Shown in pieces: positions 1 through 5,766 of a stretch of 5,766 nt of DNA. The number at the start of each line of letters is the position of its first letter. Positions within the stretch are counted from its first letter, which is position 1. The DNA is from Actinomycetota bacterium (lineage in GTDB: Bacteria; Actinomycetota; Actinomycetes; S36-B12; CAIYMF01). The DNA lies in assembly GCA_009699025.1 (NCBI GenBank), contig WLOZ01000143.1:1-5766 (forward strand). Reading direction: 5' to 3'. Made by a program: the position numbers and the translations under genes. The notes beneath the pieces were generated by a model. The model was not told where the DNA came from and ran no database searches. It worked only from the letters and a program-made list of their open reading frames with translations.

Positions 1-2205
1 GAGGAGGCCGCGCGGCTGAGGTCCCTCGACCCGTGCGCGGTGTTCCTCGATACGCCCTACGCCTTCCAGCGCCACCCCGACCTCGCGCCGGAACGTCTAG
101 GTCTTCCGGTGCACTACCTGACCTACTTCTTCCGCGTGCGCCCCGAGGTTTTCGGCGGGGTGGTGTCGGACGGGTTCCACGACCAACTCGCGGCTATCTA
201 CTGCGAGACCGAGTACGAGCGCGACCTGTTCGAGGAATCGGGGATGGACCCGGCGCGGCTGTTACTGACCGGCCACCCGGGGCTCGACGTATGGGACGTC
301 CCGCACCCGCTCGCGTCGCGGCCGACGGTGCTGTGGTGCCCGTGGTGGGGGCACGTCGCGGAGGACGGGACACCGGGGTACTCCACGTTCCTGCCGTCGT
401 GGCGGGCAATGCTCGCTGAATTCTCGCGACGGCCGGGTACCGACTTCCTGTTCCGCCCGCACCCGATGCTGTGGGAGGAGGTCGAGGAGTTCTGGGGGCC
501 GGGGGAGGAGGAGCGGTTCCGGACAGCGATGGCGGGCTTGGCGAACGTGGTGGAGTTCGACGCTGGGGTGACCAGTCATGTGGAGCAGTTGGGCTCGGCG
601 TGGGCGATGGTGACCGATGGGGTGTCGTTCTTCCCGGAGTTTGCGTACACAGGCAAGCCGTTGCTGCTGACGCAGGCGCCGGGGAACCCGGGGTGGAACC
701 CGGTGGGTCAGGCGATCGAGGGTGTGGTGCGTACGTCGCTGGTGGCCGATGGGCTGGTGCCGGGACTGGCGGAGTTCCTCGACGAGGTGGAGCGGGGAGT
801 TGACGCGGAGGAGGTTGAGCGTCGGCAGCGGGCGGTGAGGGAGATCCTGGGCCGGCCCGAGGGTGGCGCCGCGCCCCGCATCGCCGACCACCTCGAGCAG
901 GTGAGGGCTTCCCATCGGGCGCGTCCTTCCCGCGCTCGACGATCCGCCCCGCCCCGGCTGCCCGACGACGTCCTGGCCGCTGTGGAGGCGCTCAACGAGT
1001 GGGACGCCCCCCGGGTTGGCCGGACCTACCAGCGGATGCTGCTGGAGTCCGGTCGGCTCGCGTGGATCGACGGTTCTGTGGTGGCGCAGACGTTCCCGCA
1101 TGAAGGCGGTCATGCGGGGTCTCCGGCGGTGCTCGCCGACGGGACCGTGCTGCTCACGGGGGCCCTGCACGAGGGTTGGCCGATCGACCGCGTGCTGATC
1201 GGTGGCACGGTGTACTCGGCGCTCGGCGCCAGCGCCGGTAACCCGTTGGGCGCGGCGGCCGATGTGCTCGGCGCGGGACACGCGCACCGGCTCTCAGAGG
1301 CTGTGCCCGCCGACGGCCCCCGCACGCTGTGGATCGGCGTCCGCGGGGTCTGGCATGACCTCTGGAACCAACTGCCCGCCCTTGTGCACTGGGAGCCGCT
1401 GCTTGCGGACCTCATCGCGGCCGGTGAGCTGGTGGCGCGGGTCGACGACGGTGCGCGCGCCCAGCTGGAGTCGCTTGCCCCGTTGCACCGTCTGCTCCCG
1501 CTGCTCGCGCCGTCGATCCCCGGGTCGGCGCGGGGAGTTCCTCCCGTGGGCTCGGTGCGCTGCAGCTCCACGTGGGTGAGCGATGCGGCGGCGTCGCGAG
1601 TTCGCTCCTGGCTGTCATCCGAGCCGGTTCTGCCGCGCCCACTTCCCGGCAACCCCCGCCTGTGGGTCGGATTGGGGAACGACGACGAGGCGCCGCGTGA
1701 CGTCGTGGAGGTCGCCGCCCAGATCGCTGTGCTGTGGCACGGGTCAACCGGCGGCGACACCGTGATCCACACCTGGAGCCCAGACGACGCTGAGCGGGAG
1801 CAGCCGTGGATGCGCCCGCGCATCGACGCGGCCAACCGCCTACGAGCCGCCGCACTGGCACGCGCCACGTCGCTGGGGGCCCCGGTGGGCTCGGTGCTGA
1901 CCACGGAGGGACTCGATCTCGGCGCCGCGTTGGCGTGGATGGGATCCGCTGACTTCCACGTCAGTTGCGGGGGAGATTCCGCACGTGGGCCCGTGTGGCT
2001 TGCCGGTCTCCGCGGTGTCCTCCTGCTCGGGAGCGGCGAGCACCGACAGTCCGTGTCTGACTGGTACCGAGACCAGGCGGAGCAGCCCCCGGCGCTCGAG
2101 CCAAGCCCGGCCGCGATGGTGGTGGACGCAGACGGGGGGTGGCGGTCATCGGACCCGGCCGAGCTGGCCGCGTGGGCGCTCAGCCGCTATCGGGCCGTGA
2201 CATGA
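1..2205 (+). CDS. CDP-glycerol glycerophosphotransferase-like protein with a large unassigned C-terminal region (5'-partial)
   Basis: The reading frame is open to the left edge, so the true start lies outside; 734 residues are visible, ending at a TGA. Residues about 1-300 resemble CDP-glycerol:glycerophosphate glycerophosphotransferases (TagB/TagF type, GT-B fold), which transfer glycerol-phosphate units onto wall or capsule polymers at the inner membrane face. Seen in order: DTPYAF (17-22), TGHPGLD (90-96), a YSTFLPSW segment (about 127-134), FRPHP (151-155) and VTDGVSFFPEF followed by TGKPLLL (about 204-223). These match the family's GyPxxD, StFl, KPHP and tDsxSF-xEy-xxgKP positions. Where relatives of this variant carry a PHH motif, this protein has CPWWGH (113-118). 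A basic, proline-rich linker (about 304-320) leads to roughly 415 residues I cannot assign; late in it, CGGDSARGP and then LLLGSG recall the ends of some GT-B or GT61-like transferases, only by eye. The neighbouring glycosyltransferase supports a surface-glycan role. The acceptor and donor are unknown. Confidence 0.75.
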   Translation, partial: EEAARLRSLDPCAVFLDTPYAFQRHPDLAPERLGLPVHYLTYFFRVRPEVFGGVVSDGFHDQLAAIYCETEYERDLFEESGMDPARLLLTGHPGLDVWDVPHPLASRPTVLWCPWWGHVAEDGTPGYSTFLPSWRAMLAEFSRRPGTDFLFRPHPMLWEEVEEFWGPGEEERFRTAMAGLANVVEFDAGVTSHVEQLGSAWAMVTDGVSFFPEFAYTGKPLLLTQAPGNPGWNPVGQAIEGVVRTSLVADGLVPGLAEFLDEVERGVDAEEVERRQRAVREILGRPEGGAAPRIADHLEQVRASHRARPSRARRSAPPRLPDDVLAAVEALNEWDAPRVGRTYQRMLLESGRLAWIDGSVVAQTFPHEGGHAGSPAVLADGTVLLTGALHEGWPIDRVLIGGTVYSALGASAGNPLGAAADVLGAGHAHRLSEAVPADGPRTLWIGVRGVWHDLWNQLPALVHWEPLLADLIAAGELVARVDDGARAQLESLAPLHRLLPLLAPSIPGSARGVPPVGSVRCSSTWVSDAAASRVRSWLSSEPVLPRPLPGNPRLWVGLGNDDEAPRDVVEVAAQIAVLWHGSTGGDTVIHTWSPDDAEREQPWMRPRIDAANRLRAAALARATSLGAPVGSVLTTEGLDLGAALAWMGSADFHVSCGGDSARGPVWLAGLRGVLLLGSGEHRQSVSDWYRDQAEQPPALEPSPAAMVVDADGGWRSSDPAELAAWALSRYRAVT

Positions 2206-2249
2206 AGGAGTCGGTGCTCGGCCCCAATCCCGAAGTGAGGTTTCTCTGA
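2202..2249 (+). CDS. Possible 15-codon coupling mini-ORF between two glycan genes
   Basis: The ATG at 2202 overlaps the stop of the upstream gene (ATGA). The frame reads MKESVLGPNPEVRFL and ends with a TGA at 2247-2249 whose last base is the A of the next gene's ATG (TGATG). It therefore fills the whole spacer and touches both neighbours in the arrangement expected for translational coupling. There is no convincing Shine-Dalgarno site before its ATG, so it would depend on re-initiation by ribosomes finishing the upstream gene. No family is recognisable in 15 residues. It may be a coupling device, the residue of a shortened gene, or chance: in a 43-bp GC-rich gap an open frame is not improbable. 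Confidence 0.25.
   Translation: MKESVLGPNPEVRFL
2237..2240 (+). promoter_or_regulatory. Shine-Dalgarno site for the glycosyltransferase gene
   Basis: GAGG lies 8 nt before the ATG at 2249 and supports that start. It sits inside the possible 15-codon mini-ORF, so translating ribosomes would pass over it. Confidence 0.5.
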
Positions 2250-3079
2250 TGGCAGCGCCACTCATCATCGTCTCGGAGGTGTGGGACAACGCCGACCTGC
2301 TGCCCGACTGGCTCGACCACCACCGTGCCCTCGGCGTCGAGGCGGTGGTCGTCTCCGACATGGGCAGCACCGACGGCACGCTCGACATCCTTGCTGATAG
2401 CCGGTGGAACGGCTTCGTCGAGCAGATCCCCTATCCGGGGAGGCGCGCCGATGTCACAGACCATGTGTTGACCTACGCCCGAGCCTCCGGCCGACACGGC
2501 TGGGCCCTCACCATGGACGTCGACGAGTTTCTCGTCACCCCCACCGGTGACCTGCGACTGGCCCCACTTGAGGAAGCCCAGCGACGTGCGCCTGTGGTGT
2601 CGGTGCCACGCTTCCACATGGGAGGCCGTCAATCGGCCGCCGCACGAGAGGCGCCGTCGGCGGACCTCACCGACCTGACCTTGCGTTGGGTGGAGCAGGA
2701 CATGGCCAAAGTGATGGTGGATCTGGCGTCGGAGGCGCGGACCGACTTCGCGGGGCACCAAGGGATCGGGGGCGAGTCCACGGAAGTCGACGCTTCTTCG
2801 ATGTGCCTGCTGCACGCCCCAACGCGGTCCTACGAGCGGTTCGCGCAGAAGGTCGACCATGCGGACGTCACCCTCCGCACCCTTGACCACCTCGATGAGG
2901 GGTTCGCCTTCCACTGGCGTCGCTGGATCCGCATCCGCGACGAAGGCGGCCTCCGGGCGGAGTACCTAGCCCAGTTCGTCGATGACGAGGATGTTCCCCG
3001 AGTGGTCGCGGCCGGCGAATATGCGCCGGATGATCGCCTCGCCGACCTCGTCCGAGCGGCACGGGCGGGTCGCGCCTAG
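2249..3079 (+). CDS. Family-2-type glycosyltransferase (Glyco_tranf_2_4-like)
   Basis: This 276-residue cytoplasmic protein has no signal peptide or membrane segment. It resembles the glycosyltransferase family 2 subgroup with Pfam name Glyco_tranf_2_4, which transfers a sugar from a nucleotide-sugar donor. Seen: an N-terminal strand followed by ADLLPDWLDHHRALGV (15-30), the usual leu-pro-x-trp-leu-x-his-his signature, then SDMGSTDGT (36-44), the nucleotide-binding turn. MDVDEFL (89-95) is the acidic DxD-like metal and donor site. LLHAPTRSYERFAQK (187-201) corresponds to the family's conserved H-x-x-x-R-S-x-x-x-x-x-x-K block. The family's usual leading K-N-E is replaced by V-W-D-N. The ATG is supported by GAGG at 2237-2240, 8 nt upstream. 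It lies 43 bp after the glycerophosphotransferase-like gene, with no terminator between, so the two are probably co-transcribed and act on the same polymer. Donor and acceptor cannot be read from the sequence. Confidence 0.82.
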   Translation: MAAPLIIVSEVWDNADLLPDWLDHHRALGVEAVVVSDMGSTDGTLDILADSRWNGFVEQIPYPGRRADVTDHVLTYARASGRHGWALTMDVDEFLVTPTGDLRLAPLEEAQRRAPVVSVPRFHMGGRQSAAAREAPSADLTDLTLRWVEQDMAKVMVDLASEARTDFAGHQGIGGESTEVDASSMCLLHAPTRSYERFAQKVDHADVTLRTLDHLDEGFAFHWRRWIRIRDEGGLRAEYLAQFVDDEDVPRVVAAGEYAPDDRLADLVRAARAGRA

Positions 3080-3120
3080 GTCGGGTGCGTGATCGGTGGG
3101 GCACATCGCGCCATACAGCC

Positions 3121-3183
3121 CGCTCATCCATATGAAAGCGTCACACCGGCGGGGGCGGAATGACGCTTTCGCATGGATGAGCG
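3121..3183. terminator. Long inverted repeat between convergent genes; probable bidirectional terminator or palindromic repeat element
   Basis: Left arm 3121-3143 and right arm 3161-3183 are 23 nt each and complementary except at two adjacent pairs (3132/3172 and 3133/3171). On either strand one of these would be a G-U wobble and the other a true mismatch. The 17-nt loop (3144-3160) is G-rich. The left arm begins CGCTCATCCA and the right arm begins TGACGCTTTC. The element lies between two gene pairs that run toward each other, where a two-way terminator would be expected. Neither side has a U tract, which fits tail-less hairpin terminators often described in high-GC actinobacteria but leaves the role unproven. 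The near-perfect long arms could equally mark a dispersed palindromic repeat or a protein-binding site. Confidence 0.55.
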
Positions 3184-3185
3184 AG

Positions 3186-3290
3186 TCAGGCTAGGGCGTG
3201 CCGCAGTGTGGGGCTCAATACCTCCAACCCGTCGCGGGTCTGGAGGGTCAGCTCGGAGGGCCACCCCGCGGTTGTCGGTGCGACTACAAA
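3186..3290 (-). pseudogene. Out-of-frame coding-like tail downstream of the deacetylase gene (possible frameshifted C-terminus or gene remnant)
   Basis: On the - strand, a frame different from that of the deacetylase gene reads through its stop (3284-3286). It gives a plausible protein end that includes VVAPTTAGWPSELTLQ and then a segment ending LSPTLRHALA, before a TGA at 3186-3188. In the last 25 codons about 22 have G or C in the third position, as expected for genes here, though GC-rich noncoding DNA would also score high. The stop lies only 2 nt before the large palindrome, a natural gene-end layout. Joining it to the deacetylase would need a one-base backward shift (equivalent to one lost base) near 3290. 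The deacetylase is already of normal family length, so this could be an eroded extension, a remnant of another gene, or chance. Confidence 0.25.
3221..3246 (-). terminator. Small GC-rich hairpin downstream of the deacetylase gene
   Basis: CCTCCAACCCG (3221-3231) and CGGGTCTGGAGG (3235-3246) pair with a single bulged base around a 3-nt loop. It lies 37 nt past the deacetylase stop, where a terminator could sit. There is no U tract, and the larger palindrome further on is the stronger candidate. The same bases also fall inside the out-of-frame coding-like stretch, so the pairing may be incidental. Confidence 0.3.
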
Positions 3291-4387
3291 CCGTGCGCCG
3301 ACCGCACCGTCGAGACGACATGGCGCTGCGCCTCGTTGAGCGCGTGCTCGGGCATGGTGTCGAAGCCCGCGTAGATCTCGTGGATCACGTTCACCGGCAC
3401 GCCCGACATCTCGCTGATGACCTCCACGCCACACAGCGGAACGTAGGTGGGGGAGTAGCCCCCCTCGTGTGTCATCATCAATCGGCCGTCGCACAGCTCG
3501 TCGGCTACGTCCATCAGCACGCGGGTCATCGCGCGGTACCCGCTGGCGGTGACCGACATCCTTCCCAGCGGGTCGTAACAGCTGGCGTCGAATCCGCTGG
3601 GAACGACGATGACGTCGGGCCGGAACCTACGCAGCGCCGGTGCCACCACCTCGGTCATAGCGTGCAGGTAGCCACCGTTGCCGGTGCCGGCAGGGAGGGG
3701 GACGTTGATGGAGTAGCCGTCACCCGCGCCGCTGCCCCGCTCAGAAGTTGACCCGCTGCCGCGTGGAAACAGGTCGTCCTGGTGCAGCGAGATCGTGAGC
3801 ACCTCGGGGCTGTCGTAGAAGATGGCCTGCGTTCCGTTGCCGTGGTGCACGTCCCAGTCGACCGTGGCCACCCGCAGGTCTGGCCGCGTTGCCCGGGCGC
3901 GCGCCACCGCGATGGCTGCGTTGCCGAAGATGCAGAAGCCCATGCCCGTCTCTGGTCGCGCGTGGTGTCCGGGCGGACGCACGAGCGCGTAGGCATTGCG
4001 CACCGTGCCGTCGAGCACGGCCTCGAGGGCCGCGATGCTGCCGCCGGCCGCCAGCCGCGCGATGTCGATGCCCGCGTGGCCGAAGGGGCTGGTGCCGTCT
4101 CCGGCGTCGCCCCCGCGCGGATTGGCGCTCTCGGCGGTGATGCGGTCGAGGTGTGCTTGCGTGTGACACCGCAGAATGTCCTCGTCGGTGGCGGGCTGAG
4201 GCGTGAGCCTGACGAGGTGTGCCGCTAGTCCACTCACCTCGACGAGGGAGTGGAACCGCTGCTTCGACTCCGGTGACTCGAAGTGCAGGTAGGGCTGGAC
4301 TGCCGTGCTGTTGCCAGGCAGAAGCCCCGCATTCGTCCCTGTGTCGTGCCACCCATACAGTTCGTGCCACACGTAGCCCGTTGCCAT
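3284..4387 (-). CDS. Class II histone deacetylase-like zinc amidohydrolase (HDAH / acetylpolyamine amidohydrolase type)
   Basis: This 367-residue protein belongs to the arginase-deacetylase fold family, whose bacterial members remove acetyl groups from acetylated amines such as acetylpolyamines or acetyl-lysine using one zinc ion. Seen: RPPGHHARPETGMGF (137-151) with the catalytic histidine pair H141/H142; VDWDVHHGNGT (176-186) with zinc ligands D179 and H181; SGFDAS (264-269) with zinc ligand D267; and EGGYSPTY (308-315) with the transition-state tyrosine Y311. From memory, the Bordetella/Alcaligenes enzyme HDAH FB188 (369 residues) uses H142, H143, D180, H182, D268 and Y312, a constant offset of one, so the site looks complete and the start correct. 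An in-frame ATG at 4558 would overlap the upstream gene by 136 bp and add a low-complexity arginine-rich leader; the ATG at 4387 has AGGAGA just upstream and begins directly with family-like sequence. It follows the dimethylformamidase-like gene by 35 nt, so the two probably form an operon. The substrate is unknown; histone deacetylation is not implied. Confidence 0.9.
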   Translation of the reverse strand: MATGYVWHELYGWHDTGTNAGLLPGNSTAVQPYLHFESPESKQRFHSLVEVSGLAAHLVRLTPQPATDEDILRCHTQAHLDRITAESANPRGGDAGDGTSPFGHAGIDIARLAAGGSIAALEAVLDGTVRNAYALVRPPGHHARPETGMGFCIFGNAAIAVARARATRPDLRVATVDWDVHHGNGTQAIFYDSPEVLTISLHQDDLFPRGSGSTSERGSGAGDGYSINVPLPAGTGNGGYLHAMTEVVAPALRRFRPDVIVVPSGFDASCYDPLGRMSVTASGYRAMTRVLMDVADELCDGRLMMTHEGGYSPTYVPLCGVEVISEMSGVPVNVIHEIYAGFDTMPEHALNEAQRHVVSTVRSAHGL

Positions 4388-4390
4388 GAC

Positions 4391-4396
4391 TCTCCT
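4391..4396 (-). promoter_or_regulatory. Shine-Dalgarno site that decides the deacetylase start
   Basis: On the - strand AGGAGA ends 3 nt before the ATG at 4387-4385 (AGGAGAGTC-ATG). It directly follows the upstream gene's short spacer and favours this ATG over the in-frame ATG at 4558. Confidence 0.7.
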
Positions 4397-4422
4397 GTCG
4401 CTTCTGTCGCTCGTGTCGCTTC
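4396..4422. repeat. Three tandem 9-mers filling the spacer of the amidase/deacetylase operon
   Basis: On the + strand the units are TGTCGCTTC (4396-4404), TGTCGCTCG (4405-4413) and TGTCGCTTC (4414-4422); the middle unit differs at its last two bases. Read on the coding - strand they run GAAGCGACA, CGAGCGACA, GAAGCGACA. They start at the base after the upstream TAG (4425-4423) and reach the first base of the Shine-Dalgarno site, so the 35-nt spacer is essentially repeat plus ribosome binding site. Copy-number change would alter the distance between the genes in 9-nt steps. Confidence 0.8.
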
Positions 4423-5766
4423 CTACGTCCAGGACTTCTCTTCCTGATCCCACGCGCCTCCCGGGAGAGCCCCGGGCTTCTGGAAGGCGTCGAGAACGTT
4501 CCGCATTACCTGGGAAACGTTGTTCTCGTAGCCGAAGCTGGGAAGTGCGCTGATCCACGCGATGGAGCCGGTGGAAAACACTGCGCCATCGTTGGCGGCG
4601 GTGAAGTACGTCATGTCGGCACGCACCGTCGCGCTCTGGGTCCCCAAGGTGCCGGGGTGGTTGAACAGGATGTCCTCCACCACGCCCGCATAGTTGTCGG
4701 AGTAGCCGGTCGATGAGGCGAGAAGTCGCGTGTGCGGGGGCGTGCCCAGTTCAAGGTCGTAGCGCTCGGTCTCCAGTCCAGCGGCGCCGCCGAGGGCCAG
4801 GCCGAAGTCGCCGAACACCTCACCTTCGACGCCATCGAATATCCATGCCACGCTCTTGTGGTAGCTGTCGGGCATCCGACGGTAGGGGTGGCACTCGTCG
4901 AATCCTTGAGTGGTGAAGCCGACGCCGGTGAGCTTCTGCGGAGGGCGAGCGCGGTTGCGCCAGATGCCGCCTCGCTCGGCCGACGTCTGGTGGTAGTACT
5001 CGCCGGGTTCGGCCTGCCACGCGCGCATGCCCGCCTCGCCCTTGCGCACCTCCATCAGAGACGGCTCACCGTCGCGGTACGACACGACCCAGTAGAAGCC
5101 GTTGCCGCCGAGGTACATGAGACGACCACCTTCGGCAATGAAGTCCTCGAGGTCGTTGAGGCCCTGCTCGCTCCAGTACTCGGGGTGCGATCCGGTGAGA
5201 ACCACCTGGTACCCCTTGAGCAGGTCGGGGTTCTCAGCGAGGTCGTGGTCGGTTGCAACGTCATACGAGTACCTGTGGTGCTCGAGCCATCCGATGAGCG
5301 ACAGGTCGCGGGGAAACTGCCAGGTGGTTCCGATCGCCGAACTGCGCCAACGGGGCCGGATGTTGAGGATTGGGCGCGTCCACGACGCGAAGCACACGCC
5401 GCCGCCATCGGCGAAGTGGTCGTAGGTCGAACGGCCGTACTTCGGGTCCTGGTAATAGTCGGCCTCTCGTTCGGTCAGCACGGCGGGGTGGGCGAGGATC
5501 GCCTGGCCCACCGGCACGTGATGCACAATCATCTCGTTGGCATACGCGAGGTAGGAGTTGGTGGGCATCAGGTAGAGGATCGGCGCGGTGGGTCGCTCGG
5601 GGCGGATGAAGAACGGAATGTGGTCCTGCGCGTCACCTGCCTCGATCCGCGCCGAGTAGGCGCCTGATCGCGTGCCACTGGGGATGGTCCACGTGAAGGT
5701 GGTCTCCCATGCGCAGTCCAGCATCGCGTCGTCGTGGAAGTGGATGCCGCCGTACTCCCCGGGGGC
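4423..5766 (-). CDS. N,N-dimethylformamidase large-subunit-like protein, C-terminal part (5'-partial)
   Basis: The frame is open to the right edge; 447 residues plus stop are visible of a family usually around 700-760 long. Dimethylformamidase hydrolyses dimethylformamide to dimethylamine and formate at a mononuclear iron held by two tyrosines and one glutamate. Seen: GGIHFHDDA (6-14), the end of the sandwich-like region; ILYLMPTNSYLAYANE (63-78); a Y115 segment; FPRDLSLIGWLEHH (151-164); TGSHPEYWS (191-199); and MYLGGNGFYW (217-226) in the glutamine-amidotransferase-like core. Using Paracoccus enzyme numbering from memory (Y399, Y440, E521, H519, N547, E657), one offset of 325 places Y115, E196, H194, N222 and E332 on the same residue types, with Y75 one position off for Y399. 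The iron centre therefore looks intact. The small subunit found beside the large subunit in Paracoccus is not in the window and may lie upstream. It is followed by the deacetylase-like gene in the same orientation. Family members probably act on other amides too, so the substrate is uncertain. Confidence 0.87.
   Translation of the reverse strand, partial: APGEYGGIHFHDDAMLDCAWETTFTWTIPSGTRSGAYSARIEAGDAQDHIPFFIRPERPTAPILYLMPTNSYLAYANEMIVHHVPVGQAILAHPAVLTEREADYYQDPKYGRSTYDHFADGGGVCFASWTRPILNIRPRWRSSAIGTTWQFPRDLSLIGWLEHHRYSYDVATDHDLAENPDLLKGYQVVLTGSHPEYWSEQGLNDLEDFIAEGGRLMYLGGNGFYWVVSYRDGEPSLMEVRKGEAGMRAWQAEPGEYYHQTSAERGGIWRNRARPPQKLTGVGFTTQGFDECHPYRRMPDSYHKSVAWIFDGVEGEVFGDFGLALGGAAGLETERYDLELGTPPHTRLLASSTGYSDNYAGVVEDILFNHPGTLGTQSATVRADMTYFTAANDGAVFSTGSIAWISALPSFGYENNVSQVMRNVLDAFQKPGALPGGAWDQEEKSWT

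Noticed and set aside
40..42. GTG at 40 as the start of the first gene
   Set aside because: The same frame is open with sensible residues from base 1, no Shine-Dalgarno site precedes 40, and the domain would lack its N-terminal half, so the gene is treated as cut by the window edge.
262..1287. 341-codon open frame on the - strand opposite the first gene
   Set aside because: Its translation is arginine/histidine-rich low complexity with no motif, as expected for an antisense shadow of a GC-rich gene; the + strand frame has clear family motifs.
2180..2914. 244-codon open frame on the - strand opposite the glycosyltransferase
   Set aside because: It lacks domain features and overlaps a well-supported + strand gene; judged an antisense shadow.
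3284..3300. Programmed -1 frameshift to join the deacetylase to the out-of-frame tail
   Set aside because: The bases before the stop (CAC GGT TTG TAG on the - strand) do not form a canonical X-XXY-YYZ slippery site; a lost base or chance is simpler.
3173..3751. 192-codon + strand frame starting in the palindrome and running against the deacetylase gene
   Set aside because: The start lies in the right arm of the palindrome with no Shine-Dalgarno site, and the translation mirrors the antisense of a strongly supported enzyme.
4388..4558. 57-residue N-terminal extension of the deacetylase from an ATG at 4558
   Set aside because: It overlaps the end of the dimethylformamidase-like gene by 136 bp, is arginine/serine-rich without family similarity, and crosses the stop, tandem repeat and ribosome binding site that fit the ATG at 4387.
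4732..5667. 311-codon open frame on the + strand opposite the dimethylformamidase-like gene
   Set aside because: It is V/A/L/R-rich with no recognisable motif, while the - strand frame matches a known enzyme throughout. Long antisense frames are common at this GC content.

Overview
The window is high-GC DNA with dense genes, strong third-position GC bias, short spacers and Shine-Dalgarno sites. It holds four substantial genes in two convergent pairs. The composition, together with a teichoic-acid-type (CDP-glycerol glycerophosphotransferase-like) enzyme, suggests a high-GC Gram-positive actinobacterium. No marker gene allows a closer placement, so this is inference.

Left half, + strand (1-3079): cell-surface glycan genes. 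The first gene runs in from the left edge. It encodes a large two-part protein: a CDP-glycerol glycerophosphotransferase-like GT-B region, followed by about 430 residues that I cannot assign to a family. Next comes a glycosyltransferase of the family-2 type (Glyco_tranf_2_4-like, with a D-V-D-E-F motif). A 43-bp spacer separates them and contains a perfectly coupled 15-codon mini-ORF. Both enzymes fit assembly of a teichoic-acid, capsule or similar surface polymer.

Middle (3080-3283): a 204-bp convergent intergenic region. It carries a striking 23-bp-arm inverted repeat (3121-3183), probably a bidirectional terminator or a palindromic repeat element. A smaller hairpin lies at 3221-3246. On the - strand there is also a coding-like stretch, out of frame with the end of the deacetylase gene, that stops 2 nt before the large palindrome.

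Right half, - strand (3284-5766): two amide-hydrolysing enzymes in one apparent operon. The upstream gene runs off the right edge and encodes the C-terminal part of a protein related to the large subunit of N,N-dimethylformamidase. Residues matching the 2-Tyr/1-Glu iron centre are present. 35 nt downstream is a complete class II histone-deacetylase-like (HDAH/acetylpolyamine amidohydrolase type) zinc enzyme with all catalytic residues. The 35-nt spacer is almost entirely three tandem 9-mers plus a Shine-Dalgarno site. The pairing of an iron amidase with a zinc deacetylase suggests stepwise breakdown of an unidentified N-substituted or N-acylated amine. This is the most biologically interesting content of the window. 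I see no RNA genes, CRISPR array, insertion sequence or phage genes.
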